Assembly (NCBI GenBank): GCA_022592435.1
Contig: JABYQS010000003.1
Location: 372,001-436,000 of the forward strand
DNA from: Cerioporus squamosus
Lineage: Eukaryota; Basidiomycota; Agaricomycetes; Polyporales; Polyporaceae
Direction: 5' to 3'
Length of the DNA: 64,000 nt
Position numbers and translations under genes: made by a program. Within the stretch, counting starts at the first letter, position 1. Each line of letters begins with the position of its first letter. Under the pieces are notes generated by a model. That model was given only the letters and a program-made list of their open reading frames with translations. It was not told the DNA's origin and ran no database searches. This document shows, piece after piece, positions 19,746 through 31,963 of this stretch.

Positions 19746-19757
19746 AGTACCTCACTA
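19746..19757. repeat. Right target-site duplication of LINE-1
   Basis: AGTACCTCACTA, identical to 179-190. Confidence 0.85.
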
Positions 19758-20670
19758 CTTTGGATGTCCAATCTGGCGGTTGTGCCAATCAAGTGTATTT
19801 AAGTATATTTTAGGTACAATACATTAACTTGGGCGCTCCGTCAACATTCCTTCAGGGCATGCCCTAATTAACTGGTATGTGTTATCAGCCCTCAATTAAG
19901 AAGGAAATGACTCTCCTATGGCAGGCTGCTTCTGCTTGGGGGCCTGTGGGAGAATCAGAGGCTTGCGAAGAGATGCCCTACAGGCAGGGATGATTGAACT
20001 ATGTCCCTTGCCAGCTGAAACCTTAATTTTCTTTGATAAAAGGCAGCGTGCAAATGTTCTGCGAGGAATAGCCTAAGCCCACAATATTGTCATGGCCCGT
20101 TACAGGTCACGCGTCACAATCTCACGCGCCGGTCGGCGGCTTCGCAAATGTACGTCCCTGTCTAACTTGCACTCATCAGTGCCTCCGAGGTGAGAGTATG
20201 CACTGACCAGAGCGGATAGCGTACTTTGATGTTTTTGGAGCACCAACTGTGGAGTGCCTGGAGGCACTCAAGGCTGATATCTGGAGGATCGAAGGGCATA
20301 AGACCTATACAAAGAAGAATCTTCAGAACTGGTTCTCTAGAGCACGTTGGCCGGTATAGTGACACATGTAGCTTCATGTAGCAGAGTGAGAAGCGGAACA
20401 GGGTGCAACGGTTGTTTTGTATCTATCCTGTCCTGTCCCTGAACCGGCGGCGGTCACTGTCCCTTTCGAAGCGCCCAGTAGGCGGTTGTTTGGTTCCGAG
20501 GCTGTTGCCAAACAAATGACCAAAACGGGCGACCTGCGCTGCCTGCGACAATTTCTCTCGAGTTCGGATCGTGAGCTGAGACTGCCACACAGTCACACCT
20601 GCCGTGTCTGCGGCCCTGCTTCACTCACACTGACCCTGGGGACTTCCTCTCTGCGCGGCCGTCGTCGACC
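19758..20670. other. Intergenic, retrotransposon block to RRP7
   Basis: No gene recognised. It should hold the RRP7 promoter. A 161-codon plus frame at 20417-20902 overlaps the RRP7 start in another frame and looks like a shadow. Confidence 0.5.
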
Positions 20671-21843
20671 ATGGGCTCTTTTTCATCACCCAACAAACAG
20701 AAGCGTACCTCTGCCGCTGGACCCTCCACCTCTCCGACTCCCCTCCCTCCAACCATTGCTGGATTCACTGTACTACCCATCACATATTCTCAGTCCGCGA
20801 CGCATGTTCTATATGCTCGTGCTCACTCTGCTCCGAAGCGTCAAGATCCAAAGGGCAAACAACGGGAGGAGCTGCCAGAGGGACGGACGTTATTCATCGT
20901 GAACGTGCCCCCGGATGCGACGGAACGCGAATTGATAGTACTCTTCAAATCTTGCGGTACTGTGGAGAGGGTGGTATTCAGCACAGGTGGAGCGAGCGTA
21001 ACACAGAACGAGCAGGAGGATGGCGCAGAGAGCGAGGATCAGGCCGGAATGGGCGAAGATGAGAGCGGAGACGAGGAGGGCTCTGGAAGTGAAGCGGATG
21101 GAGACACCGACTCCAGGCCGAAGAAGAAACGCAAGATCGCCCAACCCGAGGGTCCTCAGGTGGTGCCGTTACCGTCCGTGCCACTACGGACACTGCGACG
21201 TACTGGTCATACTGCCTATGTCGTCTTCTTGGACGCTTCCTCCCTCGCACGCGCACTCAAACCCCCTCAAAAGCCATATGTATGGCCCATCGACAGTGAG
21301 ACCCCTCTAGGACTGGCGCACTACTCCACGCTTTACTCATCCCTGCGACCGCCTCTGGACGTCGTCCGCGCGCACGCCGACTCGTGGATGGAAGCATTCG
21401 AACACGAGCAGGCCAAGAAGCGGCAGGAGAGCAAGTACCACAAAGGAGAGGCGATCGTCGATGAGGACGGCTTCACTCTCGTCACCCGCGGCGGCGCATA
21501 CGGCAAGACGCTTGGTGGCGGCGTGGGCGTCGCGAGCAAGCAGTTTGTGAACCAGCATGGCGAAGGGGCCGGTACCGGCGGCGGGAAGCGTCATAGGAAG
21601 AAGAAGACGGAGAAGAAGGAAAAAGAGGCATTTTACGCCTTCCAGATACACGAGAAGAAACGGAAGGGTGAGTACGCCTCTTTACCGGCAGTTGCGTTCT
21701 CGCGATAGTCGTGCGGCGTGGGTGTGAAGGATTATGTGCTTATCTTCGTTCTTCTAGCAATCATCGACCTCAAGAAGAAGTTCGAGGAGGACAAGGCGAA
21801 CATTGAGAAGCTCAAACAGTCCCGGAAGTTTAAGCCGTACTAG
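20671..21843 (+). CDS. RRP7: Ribosomal RNA-processing protein 7 (RRP7)
   Basis: Two exons, 20671-21667 and 21758-21843, with a GTGAGT...CTAG intron; 360 residues. After a disordered Ser/Thr/Pro start, the conserved N-terminal part includes VLYARAHSAPK and the RNA-recognition-like segment GRTLFIVNVPPDATERELIV. An acidic insert near residues 115-150 separates this from the rest of the fold (TGHTAYVVFLDASSLARAL). The C-terminal exon reads IIDLKKKFEEDKANIEKLKQ and ends SRKFKPY, the hallmark RRP7 tail that binds 40S assembly intermediates. In yeast, Rrp7 acts in the nucleolus in 18S rRNA processing as part of the UTP-C module. The identification rests on the N-terminal block plus the C-terminal signature. 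Confidence 0.9.
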
Positions 21844-22940
21844 TAGTGAGTCCTGTGGCATCCCATTCCTCCTGTTGGTATTGACGACATCCTTGGAATG
21901 TGCTAGCGTGGAGGACTCTTGTCCCTGCGTGCTGCGCGCGGTCCATCTTGGGGGCTTCGTGGGTACATTGTCGCCGTATCGGTGACGCCAACTTGTGGTC
22001 GTCATACCTTCTCACCCCAGACGGAGGTGTTACAAACTCGTCGTACGCATCTGTCCCAATGAGATAAGACCACACCGGAAGTGAGTGCGATTGCGAATCT
22101 GAGGAGCGGGACCGGAGCCTTCCCACACAGCGGCTGCGAAGCGCGAGGCGCCGCATGCTCGCCTGTGAACGGGACAAGGATCATGAAGCTGAAGACTCCT
22201 CGCTATCGCTGACATGAAGAGCTGCAGTCGGATAGGTGCGTCGTATGTCTGCAAAGACTGGTCATGAGGCACTCAGTACACGAGCGACGGAGGAGCATCG
22301 ATGAGGATGCTGTGACATCCGTGTAGCTCCAGGAACGAATGGAGGACTGTGTCGTATGTCAGACGACAATTCTCGTTGTCCATCCCGAAGACCCAATCAG
22401 AACTATAAGACACTCAAGTGGTTGCCGGCAAGTATGTTTTTCCGACTGACACTCCTTCCCCACAGCTCAACTGTATATAAGCAACCGACTCTGAGCTGCT
22501 ATGACACTTTTCATCCTCGTCTCCGATAACCTCTCCTATTGGCTCGACTCCAGCATACACGACCTTGACGCTGCCACTCACGTTCCAGAGGTGACAACAG
22601 TGCCAGACAGAGAGATTGCGATCCACTTAACTGCTGCACTTCGTGCCGCCGGTGGTATCGGTGAACATATAGTAGATCTCACAGTGATCTTCTGACATTT
22701 GACTCCGACTTGAGGTTAGTACCCCGCTCATACTGATACCCGTACCACGCGATAGCCCTCTGATATTAATTTCCGTCGTTCCTTAGTAGCGAGCGGTTGC
22801 CCCACGACCTCCGGGCCCCTCAACTCAACCTTCGCCTCACACGTCTGCGACCCCTCTGCGCTGGCAAACTCCCCGAAGACCGTCTGCAGCGTCCATCTTG
22901 CGACCGTTCGCGAAGAGCTAGTGCTAGCTCGTCCGGGAGC
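21844..22940. other. Intergenic, RRP7 to the DUF6533 gene
   Basis: About 1.1 kb. A TATATAA at 22474-22480 lies 20 bp before a 64-codon frame (22501-22695) that I do not recognise. The TATA may instead serve the downstream membrane-protein gene through a long leader. Confidence 0.4.
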
Positions 22941-24814
22941 ATGCAGTGAGTATCAGTCCAGCGTTTCGATGTCCGCACCGGGCGCTCCGACGGGCTGACT
23001 TGCTGCGTAACTTTTCCTACAGGATTGGCCCCCGCGATCTTGCCGTACTCGACGAACAGTATGCATTCGACCTCTTCATCGCTCGGTGAGCATGCACATA
23101 TCTCGCTGCACCGTCGCGTATTGAACTAACCACCTCCGCCAGGGCGTTCGGCCTTGCCGGATACGTCATTCTCATCTACGAGTGTTTCGACGCGATCCCG
23201 GACGAGGTGCGTTGTGTAGCGTTTTTGGTCAATGGTCACTGCAGTACGTCTCAAATCATACTTTTGCTTGCAGGTTCAGTATATATGGCCTACGCGCTGG
23301 TCAATCGTCAAGGCTATCTACCTCGGCAACCGCTACGGAAACTTGGTGTCCCTGGCGCTCTCCAATCTGCAGGTTCTTGGACTCTGGCGGAGTAGTGCGC
23401 GTCCGGTACGTTGTCTTGAGACTCTTTCTTGATGCGCATGGTGTGAATGACCGCTCGTGCGCGTGTAGTTCTGCTATCAGGTCTCGCTCGCGCTCTCACT
23501 TCTCCAGTTTGCCTCGTTTGCGTCCATCCACAGTAAGTCGTCTTCTGTATCGTGTATGTTTGTCTTGCGCGCTCAGTTGGCTCATGAACTTGGGATCCGT
23601 TGTACAGTACTTGTTTTGTTACGGGCCTGGGCGACCTGGGGTCGGCACGTCAAGATTCTTGGCTTCCTCGCGGTGATGTTCCTCGTCTACGCCGTGGTCA
23701 GCATAACCTTCATCACATACGGAGTCATCTCCATCGGGTGTATGTCCTCCTTTCAGCATTGAAACGGCGGAAATCCATTTACAATGGCGCAGACGACGCG
23801 TATCCACTAGCAGACATCGTCGGGACATGCATTGGTTACCTCCCTCGTGAGTGTTTTACCTTGGGCTGGCGTACCCTTTGCAGTACGACTGATCGTGTCT
23901 TACATAGAACCCACCGTGGCCGTAAGCGCACCGTTCGCTTCATCATCTTCCACTAAGCTCACTGCTTATCATATATTAGTGGGTTATCTGGCTTCCAAGG
24001 TGAGCTCGGGACGACGCATACCACTGTCCTGCGACAGCTGAGAAGGGAGACAGTCTGCTATTAGAAGGCGCGATCTTCATCCTGACCATGGTGTCCATCC
24101 GTCATTTCCATCTACACGTCCACTTGGCCCGGAACTCCTCCATCATACACGTCATCCTCCGTGATGGTTAGTACCTTTTTCGAGAGTTGCAACTGTACTC
24201 GTGCATGTTGAGACATACCGCATGCAGGCGTAGTGTACTTCGTCGTGACGCTCCTTTGCAGCCTGTTCAACATTCTAGTATGGTGAGCATACACCCGCTG
24301 GCAGTGTTTCGTGCGCACTGACGAGGTTCACCTTCGACAGGCGCTACTACTTCGATGTAAGCTGCCCCTGAGGCGATCCATGCTCGGGCTCAGAACTGCC
24401 AGACTAATCCACCTCCCGCAGCGACCGCTCAATATGCTCGCCAACAACTTCACCCTCTGTCTTATGATCGCCGTCGCACAACGCCTCGTCCTGGACCTAC
24501 GCAAGGTCAGCAGCGACGACACGCTTTCGACGACGCGCGTCGGCCGTGAGGTCGAGCGGGCTATCGAGGCGATGCCGCGCTCGCGGGAGCCGAGTCCGAT
24601 CGTCTTTGCAGATCGAGCTGTTGCCTCGCCATCGTCGAGGGCGCTGCAGACGCTGGAGCACAGGATCGACAACGGACACGTAGATGGGTGGTTGAGCGAG
24701 GGGCGCCGGGCGCGCGTGGAGGGCGCGTTGGAGATGGACACGCTACATGGGGAGGATGGAGGGATGAGGACTCGGAGCAAGGACCCGGATGCGCGGATAT
24801 TAAGGGTGACATAG
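22941..24814 (+). CDS. DUF6533-family multi-pass membrane protein
   Basis: I resolve 13 exons: 22941-22945, 23023-23085, 23143-23206, 23274-23405, 23469-23532, 23608-23739, 23814-23846, 23884-23921, 23980-23999, 24054-24166, 24228-24282, 24341-24356 and 24422-24814, giving about 375 residues in consistent phase. The N-terminal DUF6533 block reads AFGLAGYVILIYECFDAIPDE then VQYIWPTRWSIVKAIYLGNR. Further hydrophobic helices follow (ILGFLAVMFLVYAVVSITF, VVYFVVTLLCSLFNILVW, NNFTLCLMIAVAQRLVLDL), consistent with seven passes. The C-terminal 110 residues are hydrophilic. This family is greatly expanded in mushrooms and its function is unknown. The five-base first exon (Met plus two bases) and the smallest exons are the least certain parts. 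Confidence 0.8.
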
Positions 24815-25051
24815 ACGGAGGAGGGTCGCATGCTACATGTTATGATTGTATGAGTATTATAGAGGCCAACCTGCTACCTCCGCTCGCCGCACCTAATCAC
24901 ATAACAGGCCCATGAAGCCATCCGTTGCCAAGCATGGGGCTGAGAAGTTACAAGCGGCCAATCCATTCCGTGATCCAGTGTGTGAGAGGTATAGTACATG
25001 CAATACAAGGGACTGTCGTAAGATGGGACACAAGAGCACAGAACTCGGGCT
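24815..25051. other. Intergenic between convergent genes
   Basis: Shared 3' flank of the DUF6533 gene and the WBP2-like gene. Nothing recognised. Confidence 0.5.
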
Positions 25052-25843
25052 TCAGGGCTCGTAGCCAGGAGGCGCGTCCGAAGGGACATCAGCGGTAATG
25101 TAAGTTGTCGTCGATGATGATGAACTGGGACCAGGCGCCCCATACGCCGCTGTAACCACCGCCGCACAATCAGCTTCAGATTTGGAATGGCTCGCACAGC
25201 GCGATAGACAATCGACACTCACGCAGGTCAAACTCGTCCTCCATCGTCCGACTCTTGGCCACAGCCCGCTCGTGGGCCTTGAGCAGATGGGCCCCAAAAA
25301 GCTGGAACGCCTGCTTGTCCGTGGCCTTGGTGCTGCGCAGCTCTAGCTTTATGGGGGATTCGCCGAGGCTGCTGTTTGGGGTGGGCCTGACGTCGTCGAG
25401 CACGATGCGGGCCACGTTGGCGTTCAGCAAGCGAGGCTCTTCGCGCTCGATGTTCTTCAGTGTGGTGAGGGGGATGGACAGAGTCTTGAATGTGTCTGTC
25501 GGCTGGTCCGCCACAACGATCAACTGCGATCGGCGGAGATCATTGCATATGGAGGTTATGGATCGCGATGGGCGAGGGAGATTGCATGAGCAGAGTTGGT
25601 GGGAAGCATGTAATTGCAGGGTAAGGTGAGTGTGGACCGGGTGGCGAGACATTGAGCAAGTAGACGCACCCGAAGGTCTGTGAGGAATGCCTTGCCGCGC
25701 CCCTCGGCGAACTTCTTGAGTGAGGGCTTCAAGTTGTAGATGACAAATTCGATGTTCTCCACTTCAAAGATATCGCAGTCATTCTGGACTGGAATAGGCC
25801 TGCGCGAAGGACTGAGAATGGTGGTGTTGAGCTCGGTGATCAT
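25052..25843 (-). CDS. WBP2/GRAM-like protein with C-terminal PPxY motif
   Basis: Three exons on the minus strand (25843-25670, 25523-25223, 25149-25052), about 190 residues. A PH/GRAM-like fold is suggested by NDCDIFEVENIEFVIYNLK, the Gly-Lys-Ala strand RGKAFLTDLRLIVVADQ, TFKTLSIPLTTLKNIE and SPIKLELRSTKATDKQAFQL. A short Ser-rich linker then leads to APPGYEP at the very end, a PPxY ligand for WW domains. Animal WBP2 has the same layout of GRAM-like domain plus PPxY and acts as a WW-domain adaptor. The first intron (146 nt) is longer than its neighbours and could hide a micro-exon, but the reading continues naturally without one. Partners, such as a HECT ligase with WW domains, are inference. 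Confidence 0.78.
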
Positions 25844-26132
25844 GGCGTTCTGATGTCGTGTGCTTTGCGTTCCGGTAGCGATTCAAGGTGTATGGATACA
25901 AGGTGAGCAGGACGTGAGGCGCAGTGCCGCAGTGAGGTATGCAGAAGAGCTCGTAGGTGATGGTGGCGGGTCCGTGGTAGGTGGTGGAAAGCACGAGTAA
26001 TAAGTACGGTGGCCAGTCCTTGCAAGGATGTCATCGAGATTCGAGATCAAGCATCAACAGGTGTTCGCGGATCCCGGCGGCCCGGTGATATTCGGTGACC
26101 TGATTCGGTGCGACAGAGCGCGTCGGACTCGC
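25844..26132. other. Intergenic upstream of the WBP2-like gene
   Basis: Promoter region of the minus-strand WBP2-like gene. Nothing specific recognised. Confidence 0.4.
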
Positions 26133-26518
26133 CTAGCCTTCGCCGCAACTTCGCTGACTTGCTTTGCGCGCACTGCGAGTTGCGTGTGCGAGTTCTGAGC
26201 GGATCAGCGTCGAGCAGTCCAAGACACAGATCAGCGCCGCGGCATCCTGGACCTTGCGTTGGTGCGCCACAAGCCGTAGCGTTTCGCTGAGGATACATCG
26301 CCATGAGTTGCCCTCGCCCACGTATCCAAGATCACCGCACTCACCGCTTCATGCACACCCCAATCAAGCGCATCACGATTTGAGAGTGCGGGGGCCAAGG
26401 TCCCGCAGAACGCGAACCAGGTGGAATCCAGATGCTCGGACCGAAGTCGGACGAGCGTTGTTTCCCTCTGCATCAGTGCGGCTGGTCGCTGTTCGTGCGC
26501 GGCGTTTGCATGGCGCAT
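26133..26518 (-). CDS. Possible small two-exon gene, unknown
   Basis: A minus-strand frame starting at 26518 (segments such as ETTLVRLRSEHLDSTWFAF) can be joined in phase to a second frame ending at 26133 (ETLRLVAHQRKVQDAAALIC). The join uses GTGGGC...CTCAG with an intron of about 39 nt, giving about 115 residues. Both pieces have protein-like composition. The intron would be unusually short, and no family is recognised, so this may not be a gene. Confidence 0.25.
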
Positions 26519-27088
26519 ACGAGCATAACGTTGAGGGCAGAACGGGCGCGACGGGGCTTATGTACTTACGTCCGTGGGCGGCTGTGGTGCCAGTTATGGT
26601 TGTCCTTGTTCGTGATACTACGCCACCAGGTCGATGTCGGCCTTCCTTCTCAACCGCCATCTAGTGCTTGGGCTACTTGAAACATGACTCGTCTCCGGAC
26701 TCTCCGCCTGCTTATCGCCACCACCGCATGATGCATGATCGGTCAGACCTATACATAACCGTCCGCGGGGGCCATCTTGGGCCGACTGAAGCCGTTCACG
26801 CAAGGGTAACCCCAGGATTTGGATACTTGGGCGGCAGGAACGGGGCAATGGGAATGTTGCAGAGCTCCCTGGCATTGGCAGATGCATGTGGCCTGAGACT
26901 GCGGGCGGACGTGGGATAGCGCATTGAGTCGGGGGCTATTCCCATGGAGGTCGTCGGTGGGAGAGTCGGCCTGCGTTGGGCCATCAAGGAATTGACATGG
27001 CGACATTTCTGTCGCAGACACTAGGGTCGCTGGCGCCATTCCATCACCGGAGTTCTCGACGTAAGCCGCGCATCTCTCAGATGGCACC
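26519..27088. other. Intergenic upstream of the sedolisin gene
   Basis: No gene recognised. Short frames here have no coding character. Confidence 0.4.
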
Positions 27089-27096
27089 TATATAAA
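27089..27096 (+). promoter_or_regulatory. TATA box of the sedolisin gene
   Basis: TATATAAA lies 60 bp before the ATG at 27156, a good distance for a TATA element with a short leader. A TATA-driven promoter suits a regulated secreted enzyme. Confidence 0.6.
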
Positions 27097-27155
27097 TCAC
27101 CGCGACGGGGTGCGTGTCCCCCAGCCTCGACATCCACTCGGGCCCTCGACCAGCA

Positions 27156-29635
27156 ATGCGGTCGCTCTCTGCTTGGGTCGTCCTCGCCTTCGCCGCTGCC
27201 GCGGCCGCCGTTCCCGCAAAGGACTGCGCCCATAAGGTCAAGGAAAGCGTCCCGCCCCCGCGTGGATGGACCAAGGCCTCTCCAGCACCTGCCGACCACA
27301 TCATCGAGCTCCGCATTGCTCTGCCCCAGCCCAACTTTGCTGAGCTCGAGAAGCATCTCTACGAAGTCAGGTGAGCACATATACACGGCCCTAGTCCCAC
27401 TTCGTGAGTTCTGACGACGTCTTCCCAGCGATCCGTTCCATGAGCGCTATGGCCAGCACCTGTCGAAGGAAGAGGTTGAGTCCCTCGTCGCGCCGGAAGA
27501 CGAGAGCATTCACCTTGTCAATGAATGGCTTGCCTCTCATGGCATCTTCGAGGATAACCTGTCTCGTTCTCCTGCCAGAGACTGGGTCCTCGTTAAGGTC
27601 CCAGTCAGCCAGGCCGAGGAGATGCTCAAAACCGTATGTGCACAATTCACGCGTTTTCGACGCGTTCTGACGCGTTATTTTGCGCAGGAATACCACATCT
27701 GGACCCACGACGCCAGCGGTGAGGCTGTCGTCCGCACGACAGCCTACAGCCTACCGGCGCACCTCGACGACCACATCGAGCTCGTCCAGCCCACGACCAT
27801 GTTCTCGCGCATGAAGAGCCTCCGCACGACCTTCCGCTTCGACTCGGACGAGCAGCAGAAGTCGGCCAAGATCGCCGCTGACGCGCCCCCCATCAGCGTC
27901 CCCTCTGCATCGGGCGGGCACGTCGACGCGTCGTGCAACCAGACCATTACCATTACGTGCATCCAGCAGCTCTACAACGCTGTCGGCTTTAAGCCTGACC
28001 CGAAGAATGGAAACCATATCGGTATCACTGGGTACCTCGAGCAATTTGCAAACCTCCAGGACCTGCAGACGTTCTATGCGGATCAGCGCCCTGATGCGCT
28101 CAACTCGTCGTTCAAGACAATACTCATCAACGGTATGTGGCGTTTGATGGACATCATACGCACATACATTGTCTTGGTTGCGCGCAACGACTCAAACCCG
28201 GGTTTTAGGTGGTCTGAACAATCAGACGTTGAGTGAGGCCGGTGCAGAGGCCAACCTGGGTACGCGCTGTTGAACGAAGCGTATCTGTCGAGTTGCTCAT
28301 GACGTGGACTTCACCCAACAGACGTTCAGTTCGCATTCGGTCTCACCTTCCCGACCCCCGCGACGTTCTTCTCGACTGGCGGTCGCCCGCCATTCAAGCC
28401 CGACATTGGAACGCCCACGAACACCAATGAGCCGTACAGCGAGGTAATGCCGTTGAAATTCCCATCGCATTATGTAACTCACCTCGGCATCTCTGTACAG
28501 TGGCTTGACTTTATCCTTTCGCACCCGAATCCTCCGCAGACCATCTCCACCAGTTACGCGGACGACGAGCAGACCGGTACGTCTCATGTTAACTCTTCTG
28601 CGGAATATGCTATTAACCTGTGTGCATAGTACCCGTCAGCTTTGCAAAGCGCGTTTGCAATGGTTTCGCGCAGCTCGGTGCGTATAAACTGACTAGCAAC
28701 CCCGTGAATCTGCGCTGACGCCGCCGCAGGTGCCCGTGGCGTGTCTCTGACGTTCTCCTCGGGCGATGGTGGTGTCGGCGACGGTGAGGAGGACCCGGCG
28801 CTCCAGGAGTGCTTCACGAACGACGGACGCAATGCGACGCGCTTCATTCCCCTGTTCCCGCCTTCTTGCCCCTTGTGAGCCCCACGAGCCTGCTTCTACT
28901 CTGCTGTCCACTGACGGATGCGCGGCTGTCAATGACATACAGCGTCACCGCCGTCGGCGGAACTATCCACGTTCCTGAGACCGCCGTGTTCTTCTCTGGA
29001 GGAGGCTTTTCCGATGTCGTACGTACCTCAGTCTTCTCCATCATATGCAGCGCTGATCGCGTCTCCCACACGTCGTGGTTCGTCAACAGTTCCCGCGCCC
29101 GGCATACCAGGAGGCCGCTGTCACCAAGTTCCTGAACACCCTTCCCAAGGGCACCTACAAGGGCCTTTTCAACCCCAATGGACGTGTACGTCAAATAATA
29201 TCTTCTGGTCTTCTTTAACGTCACGCTCATCGCTGACTGGCGTATCGCTCTCCTTTGCCCTGCGGACATTGCACTACCGCTTTCTGCAACGCACAGGCCA
29301 TCCCGGACGTCGCCGCGCAAGCCGACCTCTTCCGGATCTTCCTCAGCGGCCAGCCCATCTCCATCGGCGGCACGTCGGCAGCGTCGCCGACGTTCACGGG
29401 CATCGTCTCGCTGCTCAACTCGGCGCGCCTCTCGAAGGGCCTGCCCCCGCTCGGGTTCCTCAACCCGCTCGTGTACGCGCTCCAGGCGGCGCACCCCACC
29501 GCGTTCAACGACATCACGACGGGCAACAACCCCGGCTGCGGCACGCCCGGGTTCAACGCGACCAAGGGCTGGGACCCCGTCACCGGCGTGGGCACGCCCA
29601 ACTTTGGGAAGCTCAAGGAGATCCTCACCCTCTAG
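27156..29635 (+). CDS. Sedolisin (S53) tripeptidyl-peptidase-like secreted protease
   Basis: Eleven exons (27156-27370, 27429-27633, 27688-28132, 28209-28259, 28322-28443, 28501-28576, 28630-28677, 28730-28874, 28943-29018, 29090-29185, 29297-29635), about 605 residues. A signal peptide of about 18 residues ([18 protein letters not shown]) is followed by the pro-kumamolisin propeptide ([20 protein letters not shown]). The mature domain has the Glu/Asp segment [30 protein letters not shown] with the conserved Asp, GGGFSDV and the Ser loop [12 protein letters not shown]. The C-terminal calcium-site region reads [20 protein letters not shown]. The start at 27156 is chosen because it begins the signal peptide; an upstream in-frame ATG at 27114 would hide it. 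Such enzymes work at acidic pH outside the cell and release peptides from proteins. Confidence 0.92.
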
Positions 29636-30430
29636 GCTCCAGTCTCCAGTTTTTGAAGAGACCGAGATGTGTACGGTTCAGGGTCACGGTGGGGATGGAT
29701 GGATGGGATTGTGGCGGCGTTCAGTATACCTCTGTGTGTGATCTGTGTTGCAAAAACCTACATAGGCAATCGAGCGTTTGCACGATCATATCTGCGGGCA
29801 GTGCGAAGATGGAGTGTAACTGGTTTGTTTCGATGCTCGTATTCGTATTCAACAGAGTTACGTCCGGGCGGAGTATGTGCGGGTCTAGAGACTCTCTATA
29901 CAACACGGGACGCAATTAGCCTAAGGTCTACTTTTACTGTTACTGCGGTTGAAGTTCGTGGGAGGTAGGTATGGACGTTACGGGTGCAAGCAAATATAGC
30001 TGGACGTCCGAGCGCAAATCAAAGTCCGGCGGCACGGAGATTCGGGGGTTACATGGTACGCTGGGAGACGGCGAGCTCGGGGCGCGATATACTAGAACGC
30101 AGAGTGCCTTCGGGAGCGCTAGGTGGTGATGGTTGATATGTGACAGGTAATAGGACTATGTACTGTGGGCGGGGGGCGCGGCATGCTACGATGGAGACGG
30201 AGAGCGATACAAGGGTGTGGTGCGATGATAAACAGCAAGAATATTGGAACATGCAAACATGCAACATGCGGGCGGAAGCTTGAAGTGTCAGCTGGGTAAA
30301 GGGCGGAGGACGTGGGACGAACGTGAACGTAAGCGTAACGTTGCATGGATAACTTAACTTAACGCGAGGCGGGGCGTGGGCCGTGAATGCGAATGCAAGT
30401 GCGGGGTGCTCGGTCGAAAAGGTGGACGCG
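29636..30430. other. Intergenic between convergent genes
   Basis: About 0.8 kb shared 3' region of the sedolisin and the hydrolase genes. No gene recognised. Confidence 0.5.
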
Positions 30431-31963
30431 TCACCGACCAAGGAACTCGAGGAGGGCACGCGAGACCTCGTCACCGTGCGTGATCGTGATGTCGTGAGGG
30501 CCGCCCTCGATGGTGACGAGCTCGGCGTGTGGGATGAGCGTCTGCACGCGCGAGGCGTAGCGGTATGGCACGACCTTGTCCGCCGTTCCCTGCAAGGCGC
30601 GTTCGGACATCAGCACCAGACCCATCGACAGGAACGCAGCAAAAAGTTGTGGGCGGACTGACCCAGATAATGAGGACCTTGCCTCCGGTCTTGCGGGAAT
30701 GTCGCCCGAGCGCGGCGAATTGCGGTGCGAGGCTGCGTAGCGGGCCATCACGAATAGAGGACGCCAGCGCGGCGTTGTACCCTGGGAGATATGCAGACTG
30801 TATGCGCACCAGCTGTGGTGCGGGTTTCAGTGCGAGAACGGCTATTGCTGGGCAGGAACGGAGAAGAGAGCGCTCACCTCGCTGATAGGGTCGTCTGACG
30901 CCTTCTGGTCGGCCAGATATTGGAGATATAGCTGCAAGGGGATGTAAATAACGACCATGATGGCAAAGAGGGGGGGGGGGAGCGAGAGTCCGTGTGTAAA
31001 TGTACAGTACTCACGCGAAATGGATAGCTCGAAGCGACCACTTGCATCAGCGGCGAAGAGAGGAATTTCGTCGTGCGAGACATATCGGACGACTGCAGGC
31101 CTCTTAGCACGAGCACTCCTCATCATAATCTGATATGCGCACCTCCATCAGCCCAGCACTTGCGATGAGCACTACCTTGTCAGTGACAAGGTGCGGGAAT
31201 TGCGCACTGAATGCGGCCGCAATCCCACCGCCCTGCGCAATCGGTCGTGAGCATCGAGAGTGACCGTATTCTGACGAACTTACCATAGACACGCCCACGA
31301 TATCCGCCTTGCTCCAGCCGACGTACTGCAGCAGTAAGGCGAGTTGCGTGGTGTAAAGGTTGGCATCGTATGTGGTATGAGGCGCGTCGGAGTAACCGCG
31401 ACCGTACAGATCTGGACGCGCTCTGAGTACGCACAAGCAGCGCTATGGAAGGGGCCACTCACCATAGAGGAGGACACGATAGCCCTTGGCCACGAGCTGG
31501 GGCGCGACGTCTTTCCAAATGATCGACGGCACGGAGAGGCCATGTATAAGGACGACCTGTCAAAGAGGGTCGACGTCTATGGCAGATGCATGGCAGATAC
31601 AGGGAGACCGTACCCGCTTCCCGTTTTCGGGGCCGATGAGCCAATATCGGACCTTGTGGAGAGAGAAGGTCGGGAAATGAACGCGGGATGGGCGGAGAAG
31701 GCGCGACTCACGGCTCCGTTGGGGAACTTGGCGTACGCGCCACCGGGGTAGTAGTTGTCTGGGTAGAGCGACCAGCTTGGGGCGGACTTGGGGAGAGTGG
31801 CGAGCGAGGGGTGGATGTAGAGGGAGTCGGGGGTGTGTGGGAAGACAGTGAAGAAGTAGGCGAGGATGACGGCGGCGGGGCAGACGAGGAGGAACCACTG
31901 GAAGGCCGAGGACGGCGGCATGGCGGGGAGGAGGTGCGACAGCGCGAACGGGGCGGCGCTCAT
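30431..31963 (-). CDS. Membrane-anchored alpha/beta hydrolase
   Basis: Nine exons on the minus strand (31963-31712, 31652-31614, 31556-31463, 31411-31284, 31232-31143, 31092-31015, 30931-30878, 30812-30663, 30589-30431), all in consistent phase, about 347 residues. An N-terminal hydrophobic helix (AFQWFLLVCPAAVILAYFF) probably anchors the protein. Motifs of the fold follow: VLIHGLS (oxyanion side), DLYGRGYSD, and the nucleophile elbow GVSMGGG with Ser. The acid is GTADKVVP and the catalytic His lies in GGPHDITITH. The substrate cannot be told from sequence. The gene is divergent from the coiled-coil gene at 32243, with only 279 bp between the two ATGs. The intron between the sixth and seventh exons contains an 11-base C run (G at 30970-30980 on the plus strand). 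Confidence 0.88.

Noticed and set aside
20417..20902. 161-codon plus frame before RRP7
   Set aside because: It overlaps the RRP7 N-terminus in another frame, and RRP7 is clearly the coding one.
22501..22695. 64-codon frame 20 bp after a TATATAA box
   Set aside because: No family features and no splice path into the DUF6533 gene that I could support. Left as an intergenic note.
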